Of a stretch of DNA of 64,000 nucleotides, positions 1 through 7,691 are shown in pieces (the first letter of the stretch is position 1; each line of letters opens with the position of its first letter). Below the pieces are notes generated by a model, which searched no databases, had not been told where the DNA came from, and saw only the letters and a list, made by a program, of their open reading frames with translations. A program made the translations under genes and the position numbers. Location of the stretch: the NCBI GenBank assembly GCA_041394605.1, contig JAWKHX010000019.1, positions 28,681-92,680 on the forward strand. Reading direction: 5' to 3'. This DNA comes from UBA668 sp041394605 (GTDB taxonomy: Bacteria > Actinomycetota > Acidimicrobiia > Acidimicrobiales > Ilumatobacteraceae).

Positions 1-352
1 GCAAGAACGTCACCAACGGTGTCGTTCACATCAAGAGCTCCTTCAACAACACCAACGTCAGCATCACGGACACCGAGGGCAACGTCATCAGCTGGGCGTC
101 CTCCGGTGGCGTGGCTTCAAGGGCTCGCGCAAGAGCACCCCGTTCGCTGCGCAGCAGGCCGCCGAGAAGGCCGCCCGCGCCGCGATGGAGCACGGCCTGC
201 GTCGCGTCGAAGTGCAGGTGAAGGGTCCGGGCTCGGGCCGCGACACCGCTGTGCGCAGCATCCAGAACACCGGGATCGAAGTCACCTCGATCAAGGATGT
301 CACCCCCGTCCCCCACAACGGCTGCCGTCAGCCGAAGCGCCGCAGGACCTGA
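1..352 (+). CDS. rpsK: 30S ribosomal protein S11, 5' partial, one frameshift
   Basis: Small-subunit platform protein S11. Reading from base 3 gives the S11 segment with VHIKSSFNNT and NVISWASSGG. After a frame change near bases 112-118 the reading continues as KGSRKSTPFAAQQAAEKAA and ends in the typical basic tail (HNGCRQPKRRR) at a TGA at 350-352. The break sits where GTGGGCTTC is expected and GTGGCTTC is read, so one G of a G run is missing. S11 is essential and both halves are perfectly conserved in style, so this is most likely a sequence error. The N-terminus lies outside the window. rpsD follows after 6 bases, as in the usual rpsM-rpsK-rpsD-rpoA-rplQ order. Confidence 0.93.
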   Translation, partial: QERHQRCRSHQELLQQHQRQHHGHRGQRHQLGVLRWRGFKGSRKSTPFAAQQAAEKAARAAMEHGLRRVEVQVKGPGSGRDTAVRSIQNTGIEVTSIKDVTPVPHNGCRQPKRRRT

Positions 353-358
353 TCACAC

Positions 359-976
359 ATGGCTCGCTACACCGGCCCGAAGGTGCGCGTCTCGCGTCGC
401 CTCGGCACCAACATCTTCGAGAACGACAAGGGTCGTAAGGCGCTCGAGCGCCGTCCCTTCCCGCCCGGCGCCCACGGCCGCACCCGCCGCCGCAACGCCG
501 GCAGCGAGTACCTCGCCCAGCTGCAGGAGAAGCAGAAGGCGAAGTACATCTACGGCGTGCTGGAGCGTCAGTTCCGCAACACGTACGAGGAAGCCGTGCG
601 CCAGCAGGGCCCCACCGGCGAGAACCTGCTGCGCCTGCTGGAGCAGCGCCTCGACAACGTCGTGTACCGCGCCGGCTGGGCCAGCACCCGCCCGCAGGCC
701 CGCCAGTTCGTCAGCCACGGCCTCATTCAGGTCAATGGCAAGCGGGTCAACATCCCCAGCTACCGGGTGCGCAAGGGCGAGGCCATCTCCCTGTCGCCGA
801 AGGCTCGCGACATGATCGTCATCCAGCACAACATCGACGTGCTCGACCGCTCCGTCGTGGGCTGGCTGGAGCAGGGTGACGGCGGCAAGCAGGTCACCGT
901 CCGCGACCTTCCCCAGCGCGACCACATCGACGTTCCTGTCCGCGAATCGCTCATCGTCGAGCTCTACTCGAAGTAA
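359..976 (+). CDS. rpsD: 30S ribosomal protein S4
   Basis: Primary 16S rRNA-binding protein that nucleates 30S assembly. 205 residues, the usual length. It starts MARYTGPKVRVSRRLG and has the S4 RNA-binding domain around residues 95-155 (RLDNVVYRAGWASTRPQARQ, then QVNGKRVNIPSY). The N-terminal region has no cysteines, so this is the zinc-free form of S4. It sits between rpsK and rpoA with gaps of 6 and 12 bases, consistent with one transcript. S4 commonly acts as a translational repressor of its operon; no leader for this is visible in the window. Confidence 0.98.
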   Translation: MARYTGPKVRVSRRLGTNIFENDKGRKALERRPFPPGAHGRTRRRNAGSEYLAQLQEKQKAKYIYGVLERQFRNTYEEAVRQQGPTGENLLRLLEQRLDNVVYRAGWASTRPQARQFVSHGLIQVNGKRVNIPSYRVRKGEAISLSPKARDMIVIQHNIDVLDRSVVGWLEQGDGGKQVTVRDLPQRDHIDVPVRESLIVELYSK

Positions 977-988
977 AGAGGCACCCGC

Positions 989-1921
989 ATGCTCGTCATC
1001 CAGCGCCCCACCGTCGAAGCTCTCGGCGACGACAGCCCCACGCGCCAGCGGTTTGCCGTCGGCCCGCTGGAGCCGGGCTTCGGTCACACCATCGGCAACT
1101 CCCTGCGTCGCACCCTGCTGTCCAGCATCCCGGGCGCGGCCATCACCGCCGTGCGCTTCGACGATGCGTTGCACGAGTTCGACACGATCAACGGCATCGC
1201 TGAGGACGTCACCGACATCATCCTCAACCTGAAGGACATCGTGCTCACCAGCACCGCCGAGGAAGACGTGACGCTCCGCCTGGACGTGCGCGGCCCGGCC
1301 GATGTCACCGCCGGCGACATCAAGTGCCCGTCGGACATCGAGATCCTCAACGGCGACCTGCGCATCGCCACGCTGAACAGCAAGGCTCGCCTGGCCGTGG
1401 ACCTCACGGTCAGCCGTGGCCGCGGCTACCTCAGCAGCGACCGCGACGCCCAGAACCGCACCATCGGCGTCATCCCGATCGATGCCATCTTCTCGCCGGT
1501 GCGCCGGGTGATGTTCGAGATCGAGCCCACCCGCGTGGAGCAGAGCACGAACTACGAGCGCCTCGTGCTGGACATCGAGACGGATGGCTCCATCGCCCCG
1601 CGCGAAGCCCTTGCCTCCGCCGGCGCCACCCTGCGCTCCCTGGTGGACCTGGTGGCCAACCTCAGCGAAGAGCCCCAGGGCCTGGAGCTCGGCGAGGTCG
1701 CGAGCACCGCGGCGGCGTCGCCCGATCTCGATCTGCCGATCGAGGACCTGGACCTGTCGGAGCGTCCGCGGAACTGCCTGAAGCGCGCCCAGATCAACTC
1801 GATCGGCGAACTGCTCACCAAGACCGAGGACGACCTGCTGAACATCACCAACTTCGGGCAGAAGAGCCTGGACGAGGTGAAGCAGAAGCTCGACGAGCGC
1901 GGCTTGACGCTGCGCGGCTGA
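989..1921 (+). CDS. rpoA: DNA-directed RNA polymerase subunit alpha
   Basis: 310-residue alpha subunit. The N-terminal assembly domain contains the family hallmark EPGFGHTIGNSLRRTLLSSI near residues 28-47. A linker around residues 225-245 (EVASTAAASPDLDLPIEDLD) leads to the C-terminal helix-hairpin-helix domain, with ELLTKTEDDLLNITNFGQKS near residues 275-294, which binds UP-element DNA and activators. An AAAGAGG ribosome site lies upstream of the ATG. rplQ follows after 30 bases, as in nearly all bacteria. Confidence 0.98.
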   Translation: MLVIQRPTVEALGDDSPTRQRFAVGPLEPGFGHTIGNSLRRTLLSSIPGAAITAVRFDDALHEFDTINGIAEDVTDIILNLKDIVLTSTAEEDVTLRLDVRGPADVTAGDIKCPSDIEILNGDLRIATLNSKARLAVDLTVSRGRGYLSSDRDAQNRTIGVIPIDAIFSPVRRVMFEIEPTRVEQSTNYERLVLDIETDGSIAPREALASAGATLRSLVDLVANLSEEPQGLELGEVASTAAASPDLDLPIEDLDLSERPRNCLKRAQINSIGELLTKTEDDLLNITNFGQKSLDEVKQKLDERGLTLRG

Positions 1922-1951
1922 TCGAGACGTTGTAAGAGGAGAACCCACGAA

Positions 1952-2323
1952 ATGCCCGCCACCCCGCGCCGAGCCCGGAACTTCGGCCACAGCGCTGCCC
2001 ACCAGCGACTGATGATGGCCAACCTGGCCGCATCACTGTTCGCCGCCGAGGCCATCACCACCACCGAGGCAAAGGCCAAGGCCCTCCGGCCGATCGCCGA
2101 AAAGCTCATCACCAAGGGCAAGAAGGCCCAGGACGAAGGCCCGATGCGGGTGCACCGCATCCGCCAGATCCAGGGCTACCTCGGCGACAAGGAGATGACG
2201 AACAAGCTCGTCAACGACATCGCCCCCCGCTACTCGGAGCGCAACGGTGGCTACCTGCGCATCCTGAAGCTGGGTCCGCGCCAGGGCGACAACGCCCCGA
2301 TGGCGCGCATCGAACTGGTCTGA
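1952..2323 (+). CDS. rplQ: 50S ribosomal protein L17
   Basis: 123 residues. Typical L17 start (MPATPRRARNFGHSAAHQR) followed by LMMANLAASLFAAEAITTTE, and a C-terminal GPRQGDNAPMARIELV. A strong AAGAGGAG ribosome site lies about 9 bases before the ATG. It is the last gene of the ribosomal cluster here and is followed by a candidate terminator hairpin. Length and ending match short actinobacterial L17 proteins without the long acidic tail some genera have. Confidence 0.97.
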   Translation: MPATPRRARNFGHSAAHQRLMMANLAASLFAAEAITTTEAKAKALRPIAEKLITKGKKAQDEGPMRVHRIRQIQGYLGDKEMTNKLVNDIAPRYSERNGGYLRILKLGPRQGDNAPMARIELV

Positions 2324-2348
2324 CCCCCGGGTCACCCCACCGCCGCCG

Positions 2349-2410
2349 AACGGGCGCGGTTCCTGCGGTTCCGGCCGCTGGAGCTGCGCCCGTTTGCCGT
2401 TCGTTCACTG
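2349..2410 (+). terminator. Candidate terminator of the ribosomal operon
   Basis: A perfect 9-bp inverted repeat, AACGGGCGC at 2349-2357 and GCGCCCGTT at 2386-2394, lies just after rplQ and is followed by T-containing sequence (TGCCGTTCGTTC). The 28-base loop can itself pair in part. There is no clean U-run, so this could also be a processing or Rho-assisted site. Confidence 0.45.
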
Positions 2411-2452
2411 CGTTTTCAGCTGCCGTTCACCGACGACGTACAGTCACGGGCC

Positions 2453-3070
2453 ATGCGCTTTCGACTGATCCCGCGTGACGAGAGCTTCTACCCGCTCTTC
2501 GAGGACCAGGCGGACCGCATTGCCGCCACGGCCGTCGCGCTCCAGCAGCTGGCCGGCTCGCTGCCCGTCTCCGACGACGGTGTGCGCGCCATCCTGGATG
2601 CCGAGCGAGCGGGCGATGAGGTCACCGATCGCATCCGCCACCTGCTGGACACGTCGATCGTCACCCCGTTCGACCGGGAGGACATCCAGGCGTTGGCCAA
2701 CAACCTCGACGACGTGCTCGACGAGATGCGGGCCGTGGCCGACCACCTGCAGCTGCACAACATCTCCGCCGTGGTGCCCGGGGTGAACGAACAGCTGGTG
2801 CTGCTCGCCAAAGCCGGTGCAACGTGTGCGGAGCTGGTCCGCTGTCTACGCACCCTGCGCAACGTGCCGGCCAAGGCCCACGAGATCGAGCGGCTGGAGA
2901 GTGAAGCGGACGGCATGTACCGGCGGGTCACCGCCGAGCTGTTCGGCGGCCAGCACGATGCCCTCGAGATCCTGAAGTGGAAGGACATCGTGGAGGCCAT
3001 CGAGTCGGCGATCGATGCCATCGAGGACGCCAGCGACGTGGTGCAGTTCATCGCCGTGAAGCACGCCTGA
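2453..3070 (+). CDS. DUF47 (PhoU-like) protein, partner of PiT transporter
   Basis: 205-residue, largely helical protein of the DUF47/TIGR00153 type, starting MRFRLIPRDESFYPLFEDQA as these proteins do. It has acidic-rich helices (LDAERAGDEVTDRIRHLL; DDVLDEMRAVADHLQLH) of the PhoU-like fold. DUF47 proteins are usually encoded next to PiT phosphate transporters and are thought to modulate them; here the PiT gene begins 10 bases downstream. Cytoplasmic, no signal peptide. The exact role is not experimentally fixed for most members. Confidence 0.9.
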   Translation: MRFRLIPRDESFYPLFEDQADRIAATAVALQQLAGSLPVSDDGVRAILDAERAGDEVTDRIRHLLDTSIVTPFDREDIQALANNLDDVLDEMRAVADHLQLHNISAVVPGVNEQLVLLAKAGATCAELVRCLRTLRNVPAKAHEIERLESEADGMYRRVTAELFGGQHDALEILKWKDIVEAIESAIDAIEDASDVVQFIAVKHA

Positions 3071-3080
3071 GGCCGACCTC

Positions 3081-4091
3081 ATGACCCCGCTCTGGCTCAT
3101 CGTCATCGTCGTCGCGATCGCGTTGATCTTCGACTTCGCCAACGGCTTCCACGACGCGGCCAACTCGATCGCCACCATCGTCGCCACCCGGGTGCTGAAG
3201 CCCTGGCAGGCGGTCATCTGGGCGGCGTTCTGGAACTTCGTCTCCTTCCTGCTGCTGCCGCTGGAGGTGGCCAACGCGATCGCCAAGATCGTGTCCACCG
3301 ACGTCATCTCGATCGGGCTCGTCTTCGCCGGCCTCACGGGCGCTGTCTTCTGGAACGTGCTGACGGCGTGGATGGGGCTGCCGTCGTCGTCGTCCCACGC
3401 GTTGATCGGCGGGATGATCGGTGCCGGCGTCGCCAAGGCCGGCGGCCACGTGGTGGGCCTGAAGGGCCTGCAGAAGACCGCCGTGTTCATCATCTACTCG
3501 CCGCTGATCGGCCTGCTGCTGGCGTTCTCCCTGATCGTGCTGGTGTCCTGGCTGGTCCACCGGATCAAGGCCAAGCGGGCCGTCAATCGAACGTTCCGCG
3601 GCCTGCAACTGGTCTCTGCTGCGGCGTTCTCCATCGGGCATGGCGCCAACGACGCCCAGAAGACGATGGGCATCATCGCCGCCCTGCTGATCGGCGCCGG
3701 CCGGCTGAGCGGCGAGGTGCTGAACGACCCGGAGACGCTGCCGCTGTGGATCGTGCTGTCCTGCCACGCGGCCATCGCGCTGGGGACGATGTTCGGCGGG
3801 TGGAAGATCGTGAAGACGATGGGCACCAAGCTCACCCGGCTGGAGCCAATGGGCGGTGTGTGCGCCGAGTCTGCCGCAGCAGCCACGCTGTTCTTCGCCT
3901 CGCACAACGGCATCCCGGTCAGCACCACCCACACCATCACGGGGGCGATCGTCGGTGTCGGCTCGGCCAACCGCATGTCCGCCGTCCGTTGGAACGTGGC
4001 CCGGCGGGTGGTGTGGGCGTGGGTGCTGACGATCCCCGGTGCGGCTGCCGTCTCCGTGCTCACCTACTGGGTCGTGGAGGTGTTCAACTGA
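3081..4091 (+). CDS. pit: Inorganic phosphate transporter, PiT family
   Basis: 336-residue polytopic membrane protein. It has the two PiT signature repeats, FDFANGFHDAANSIATIVAT near residues 15-34 and SIGHGANDAQKTMGIIAALL near residues 188-207. At least eight hydrophobic segments are visible, and a basic cytoplasmic loop (HRIKAKRAVNRTFRG) separates the two halves. PiT proteins are low-affinity symporters of metal-phosphate complexes. Preceded by its DUF47 partner; the stop codon overlaps the start of the next small membrane protein. Confidence 0.95.
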   Translation: MTPLWLIVIVVAIALIFDFANGFHDAANSIATIVATRVLKPWQAVIWAAFWNFVSFLLLPLEVANAIAKIVSTDVISIGLVFAGLTGAVFWNVLTAWMGLPSSSSHALIGGMIGAGVAKAGGHVVGLKGLQKTAVFIIYSPLIGLLLAFSLIVLVSWLVHRIKAKRAVNRTFRGLQLVSAAAFSIGHGANDAQKTMGIIAALLIGAGRLSGEVLNDPETLPLWIVLSCHAAIALGTMFGGWKIVKTMGTKLTRLEPMGGVCAESAAAATLFFASHNGIPVSTTHTITGAIVGVGSANRMSAVRWNVARRVVWAWVLTIPGAAAVSVLTYWVVEVFN

Positions 4092-4276
4092 TGGACCGCC
4101 GCGCTGTGTTCTTCGTGATCGCCGCCGTGGTGTCGCTGGCGCTGGTGCCGGCGATCCCTCACGAGGCCGGCAAGCCGAGCATCACCTGGGTTGGCTGGAC
4201 GATGGTGGTGGCCTTCCTGCTGCTCGCCGTGCTGAGTTGGCTGGACCACCGGTCGCGCCACCGCGAACGCCCCTGA
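4091..4276 (+). CDS. Small two-segment membrane protein, unknown function
   Basis: 61 residues. The ATG overlaps the TGA of the PiT gene by one base, so translation is probably coupled. Two hydrophobic segments are clear: residues 6-22 (VFFVIAAVVSLALVPAI) and about 32-50 (TWVGWTMVVAFLLLAVLSWL). A short loop PHEAGKPS separates them and the tail is basic (DHRSRHRERP). I do not recognise a family. Position and coupling suggest an accessory of the phosphate transporter; that is inference. Confidence 0.65.
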   Translation: MDRRAVFFVIAAVVSLALVPAIPHEAGKPSITWVGWTMVVAFLLLAVLSWLDHRSRHRERP

Positions 4277-4305
4277 CCCGCGTCGCGTCCTAGCCTGGGC
4301 GAGCC

Positions 4306-5721
4306 ATGGCGTCGCGCAACCCGCTCCCGATCCTGCTGGCCGCAGCTGTGGTGCCGGCGCTGGCGCTGGGCGGGTTGGTGGCCGTGGCTCGCGCCCAGGC
4401 CGATCAGCCGCCGCCACCGCCCACCACGCTCATTCCGGTGCTGCCGCCGGCCCTCGACGCGCCGCTGCTGAGCGTGCGCCGGGCACCCACCCCGCTGGCC
4501 GACGACCTGCGTGAGGACACCTTGTATGCCGCAGCCGCGCCCCTGCTGGCCTACCCGGACGGCTCGTCGTGTGTGGGGCTGGCCACCGACGGCCGCCCGT
4601 TGGCGGGCACCAACCTGTCGCTGGCCGTCATCCCAGCCAGCACGTTGAAGATCATCACCACCGCGGTGGCGCTGGACGTGCTGGGTCCAGATTTCGTGTT
4701 CACCACCGAGGTGCGCGGCCCCGCACCCGCCGCCGGGGTGGTCAGCGGCGACCTCGTGCTGGTCGGCGGGGGCGATCCTGTGCTCAGCGAGGCGTGGTAC
4801 GCCACCCCCACCGCCGCTCGCAAGCGCCCGCCGAACACCACCACGAGCATGGAGGCGCTGGCCGACGCGGTGGTGGCCGCAGGCGTCACCTCGATCACCG
4901 GCCGGGTGGTCGGCGACGACAGCCGCTACGACGAGGAGCGATACCCGGCGGGCTGGGATGCCGGCTACCGCGGCACGATCGACTTCCCGCCGATCAGCGC
5001 GCTGACGGTGAACGACACCACCAGCCGCGGCGACACCGTCGGCTCGGACCCGGCGCTCAACGCCGCGTCCGTGCTGGACCAGTTGCTGCGCCAGCGTGGT
5101 GTGAGCGTGGGTGGGCAGCCCGCCACCGCGCGGGGTGCCGGCGCCAGCGCAGGCGCGGCCATCGCCTCGGTGCCGTCGGCGCCCCTGGCCACGCTGGCGC
5201 ACGAGGTGCTCTCCACCAGCGACAACGGTGCCGCCGAACTGCTGGTGAAGGAGATCGGGGTGGCCGTTGCCGGTGACGGCAGCCGCGCCGCGGGCCTGCA
5301 GGCCATCAGTGACCGGCTGCTGGCGTGGGGTGTGCCGCTGGACGGGGTGACGCTCACCGACGGCTCCGGCCTCTCCCGTGACAACCAGGTCACCTGCGGC
5401 ACCCTGCTGGCGGTGCTGCGCCGCTCGCCGATCGACGGTGTCATCGGCCAGGGGATGGCCGCGGCAGGGGAGGACGGCACCACGCTGGCCGGGCAACTGG
5501 AGTCGCCGGGCATCGAGGGCGTGCTGCGGGCCAAGACCGGGTCGCTCACCGGGGTGAAGGCGCTCGCCGGCGACTTCCCCGCGGGTGACCAGGAGATCGC
5601 CTTCGTGCTGGTGCTGAACGGCCCGAGCGCTGCCGACTACGCCACGGCGTGGGCGACGCTCACGGATGCGCTCCTCGCTGCAGCGGCCACTCCGGCTGCC
5701 GACGCGCTGGCCGTAGGTTGA
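4306..5721 (+). CDS. dacB: D-alanyl-D-alanine carboxypeptidase/endopeptidase, PBP4 type
   Basis: 471-residue low-molecular-mass penicillin-binding protein of the S13 family, which trims or cleaves peptidoglycan peptides outside the membrane. A signal peptide or N-terminal anchor is visible (residues 7-30), followed by a proline-rich linker. The active-site motifs are SxxK at S112-K115 (PASTLK), SDN near 305-307 (STSDNGAAELLVKEIG) and KTG near 410 (RAKTGSLTG). Between the first two lies the large insertion typical of PBP4 proteins. Starts 29 bases after the small membrane gene; truA follows after 6 bases. Confidence 0.93.
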   Translation: MASRNPLPILLAAAVVPALALGGLVAVARAQADQPPPPPTTLIPVLPPALDAPLLSVRRAPTPLADDLREDTLYAAAAPLLAYPDGSSCVGLATDGRPLAGTNLSLAVIPASTLKIITTAVALDVLGPDFVFTTEVRGPAPAAGVVSGDLVLVGGGDPVLSEAWYATPTAARKRPPNTTTSMEALADAVVAAGVTSITGRVVGDDSRYDEERYPAGWDAGYRGTIDFPPISALTVNDTTSRGDTVGSDPALNAASVLDQLLRQRGVSVGGQPATARGAGASAGAAIASVPSAPLATLAHEVLSTSDNGAAELLVKEIGVAVAGDGSRAAGLQAISDRLLAWGVPLDGVTLTDGSGLSRDNQVTCGTLLAVLRRSPIDGVIGQGMAAAGEDGTTLAGQLESPGIEGVLRAKTGSLTGVKALAGDFPAGDQEIAFVLVLNGPSAADYATAWATLTDALLAAAATPAADALAVG

Positions 5722-5727
5722 CGGGCG

Positions 5728-6531
5728 ATGGGTCGCCGCTTCCGCCTCACCGTCGCCTACGACGGCTCCGGCTTCCACGGGTTCGCCGAGCACGACGGTG
5801 TGCGCACCGTGATGGGCGATCTGCGCGCCGCGATGGAGCGCGTTCTCCAGGTGCCGATGCCGCTGGTGGGTGCCGGCCGCACCGACGCGGGCGTGCACGC
5901 CTGGGGCCAGGTGGTCAGCGGTGACCTGCCCGACGAGGTGTACGACGCCGATCTGGCCGGCCTGCAACGCCGGCTGAACAAGATGCTGGCACCCGAGATC
6001 GCCGTGCGCGACGGTGCGTTCACCACCGACCCCGAGTTCAGCGCGCGGTTCAGCGCCACCTACCGCCACTACCGCTACCTCGTCTACAACGCCCCGGTCC
6101 ACCACCCGCTGCTGGCCCGCACGGCATGGCACCTGCGCCAGCCGCTGGCGCTGTGGGCGATGAACCTCGCCTGCGACCCGATCATCGGCGAACACGACTT
6201 CGCCACCTTCTGCCGGCGCCCGAAGACGCCGGACGACCAGCCACCGGTGTCGCTCGTGCGCCGGGTGCTGAGCGCCGAATGGTTCGACGTGCCAGGCGAT
6301 GTGCCGGGCATGCTGCGGTTCGAGATCCGGGCCACGGCGTTCTGCCACCAGATGGTCCGCTCGCTGGTCGGCACCATGGTGGACGTGGGGCTGGGACGGC
6401 TCCATGCCGGCGACATGAGGGCGATGCTGCTGCGCCGCGACCGTGCCGCTGCGGGACAGGTAGCACCCCCGCACGGCCTGGTGCTGTGGGAAGTGGGGTA
6501 CTCCGACGCCGACGGCGGACCCAGCCACTGA
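5728..6531 (+). CDS. truA: tRNA pseudouridine(38-40) synthase
   Basis: 267 residues. TruA converts U38-U40 of the tRNA anticodon arm to pseudouridine. The catalytic aspartate is D53 in GAGRTDAGVHAWGQ. Other conserved blocks are YDGSGFHGFA at the N-terminus, HYRYLVYNAP, and the C-terminal AFCHQMVRSLVGTMVDVG. Cytoplasmic. It starts 6 bases after dacB and lies upstream of rplM-rpsI, its common neighbours in bacteria. Confidence 0.96.
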   Translation: MGRRFRLTVAYDGSGFHGFAEHDGVRTVMGDLRAAMERVLQVPMPLVGAGRTDAGVHAWGQVVSGDLPDEVYDADLAGLQRRLNKMLAPEIAVRDGAFTTDPEFSARFSATYRHYRYLVYNAPVHHPLLARTAWHLRQPLALWAMNLACDPIIGEHDFATFCRRPKTPDDQPPVSLVRRVLSAEWFDVPGDVPGMLRFEIRATAFCHQMVRSLVGTMVDVGLGRLHAGDMRAMLLRRDRAAAGQVAPPHGLVLWEVGYSDADGGPSH

Positions 6532-6613
6532 CGGCTTTTCGCGCCAGTCGATTGTGAGTAGGGCGAACTGGCCCGTATCATTTCACGGTTCCCCGGCGAG
6601 CATCGCCGGCACA

Positions 6614-6632
6614 GGGCCGCCCGGTGCGGCCC
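6614..6632 (+). other. Leader hairpin before rplM
   Basis: Perfect 7-bp stem GGGCCGC (6614-6620) and GCGGCCC (6626-6632) with loop CCGGT, 21 bases before the rplM start, in the 120-base gap after truA. Ribosomal protein leaders often fold for autoregulation, but nothing here matches a known L13 leader that I can recognise. Confidence 0.3.
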
Positions 6633-6653
6633 CTCGATGTCAAAGGTTTCACG

Positions 6654-7100
6654 ATGAGCACGTACTCACCCAAAGCGAGCGAGATCACCCGCGCTTGGCA
6701 CGTCATCGACGCCGAGGGCATGGTGCTCGGCCGTCTCTGCACGGAAGTCGCGCGCATCCTGCGCGGCAAGCACAAGCCGATCTTCGCCCCGCACATCGAC
6801 ACCGGCGATCACGTCGTCATCGTCAACGCCGACAAGGTGGTCCTCACCAAGGGCAAGGCCGACGCCAAGAACGTGTACCGCTACAGCGGCTACCCCGGCG
6901 GCCTGAAGACCGAGCGCTACTCGGACCTGCTGGGCCGCGATGCCGCCGAGGCCATCCGCCGCAGCGTCAAGGGCATGCTGCCGAAGGGGCCGCTCGGCCG
7001 TCAGCAGATGAAGAAGCTGAAGGTGTACGCGGGGCCCGAGCACCCGCACGCCGCCCAGATGCCCGTCGTCCACGAGATCGCAGCGGCGAAGGCCCGCTGA
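6654..7100 (+). CDS. rplM: 50S ribosomal protein L13
   Basis: 148 residues from the ATG at 6654 (MSTYSPKASEITRAWHVIDA). This start has an AAAGG ribosome site 7 bases upstream and gives a normal L13 N-terminus; an in-frame GTG at 6624 is a poorer choice. Conserved features include VLGRLCTEVARILRGKHKP, HVVIVNADKV and the C-terminal YAGPEHPHAAQMP. Operon with rpsI 20 bases downstream. Confidence 0.97.
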   Translation: MSTYSPKASEITRAWHVIDAEGMVLGRLCTEVARILRGKHKPIFAPHIDTGDHVVIVNADKVVLTKGKADAKNVYRYSGYPGGLKTERYSDLLGRDAAEAIRRSVKGMLPKGPLGRQQMKKLKVYAGPEHPHAAQMPVVHEIAAAKAR

Positions 7101-7120
7101 GCCTGAAGAGGTAGATGCAC

Positions 7121-7516
7121 ATGGCCACCAAGCCGCTCACCCAGACCACCGGCCGCCGCAAGGAGGCCGTTGCCCGTGCCCGCCTGCGGCCCGGCAACGG
7201 CACCCACACCATCAACGGCAAGGCCTTCGACGTGTACTTCCCCACGGCGATGCAGCGGATGATCGTCACCGAGGCGCTGCGCGTCGTGGAGGCCGAAGAG
7301 GCCTACGACGTGGACGCCACCATCCATGGCGGCGGTTCCAGCGGCCAGGCCGGCGCGCTGCGCATGGCCATCGCCCGCTCGCTGGTGGAGATCGACCCCG
7401 AGAGCCGCCCGGCGCTGAAGAAGGCCGGCCTCCTCACCCGCGACCCGCGGAAGAAGGAGAGCAAGAAGTACGGCCTCGTCAAGGCTCGTAAGGCCAAGCA
7501 GTACACCAAGCGCTGA
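7121..7516 (+). CDS. rpsI: 30S ribosomal protein S9
   Basis: 131 residues ending in the invariant basic tail that reaches the P-site tRNA (RKAKQYTKR). The start is placed at the ATG at 7121 (MATKPLTQTTGRRKEAVARA): the GAAGAGG ribosome site at 7105-7111 is 9 bases from it but only 3 from the in-frame ATG at 7115. The GxGxSGQAGALR block (HGGGSSGQAGALRMAIARSL) is intact. Followed by a good terminator. Confidence 0.97.
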   Translation: MATKPLTQTTGRRKEAVARARLRPGNGTHTINGKAFDVYFPTAMQRMIVTEALRVVEAEEAYDVDATIHGGGSSGQAGALRMAIARSLVEIDPESRPALKKAGLLTRDPRKKESKKYGLVKARKAKQYTKR

Positions 7517-7560
7517 TTCGTCGGCGCCGGCCCTGCCGAGATCCGATGCGCACCGCGCCC

Positions 7561-7595
7561 CGACCGCCCGCCGGTCCGGGCGCGGTCGCCGTTTT
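7561..7595 (+). terminator. Intrinsic terminator after rpsI
   Basis: Stem CGACCGC (7561-7567) with GCGGTCG (7582-7588), extended inward by CCG/CGG with one bulge, followed by CCGTTTT. It ends the rplM-rpsI transcript. Confidence 0.7.
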
Positions 7596-7607
7596 CCTGC
7601 ACAGTCC

Positions 7608-7623
7608 GCCTTTACGTAAAGGC
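7608..7623. promoter_or_regulatory. 16-bp perfect palindrome upstream of glmM
   Basis: GCCTTTACGTAAAGGC is its own reverse complement. It lies between the rpsI terminator and glmM, 68 bases before the glmM start. The A/T-rich centre in otherwise GC-rich DNA is typical of a dimeric repressor operator. The cognate regulator is not identified. Confidence 0.4.
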
Positions 7624-7691
7624 TGTCGGGTCATGACCAGGGTGTTCGTCTCTGGGTTCTTGACACAGACATGGACAGAGGGGGTTCGGGC

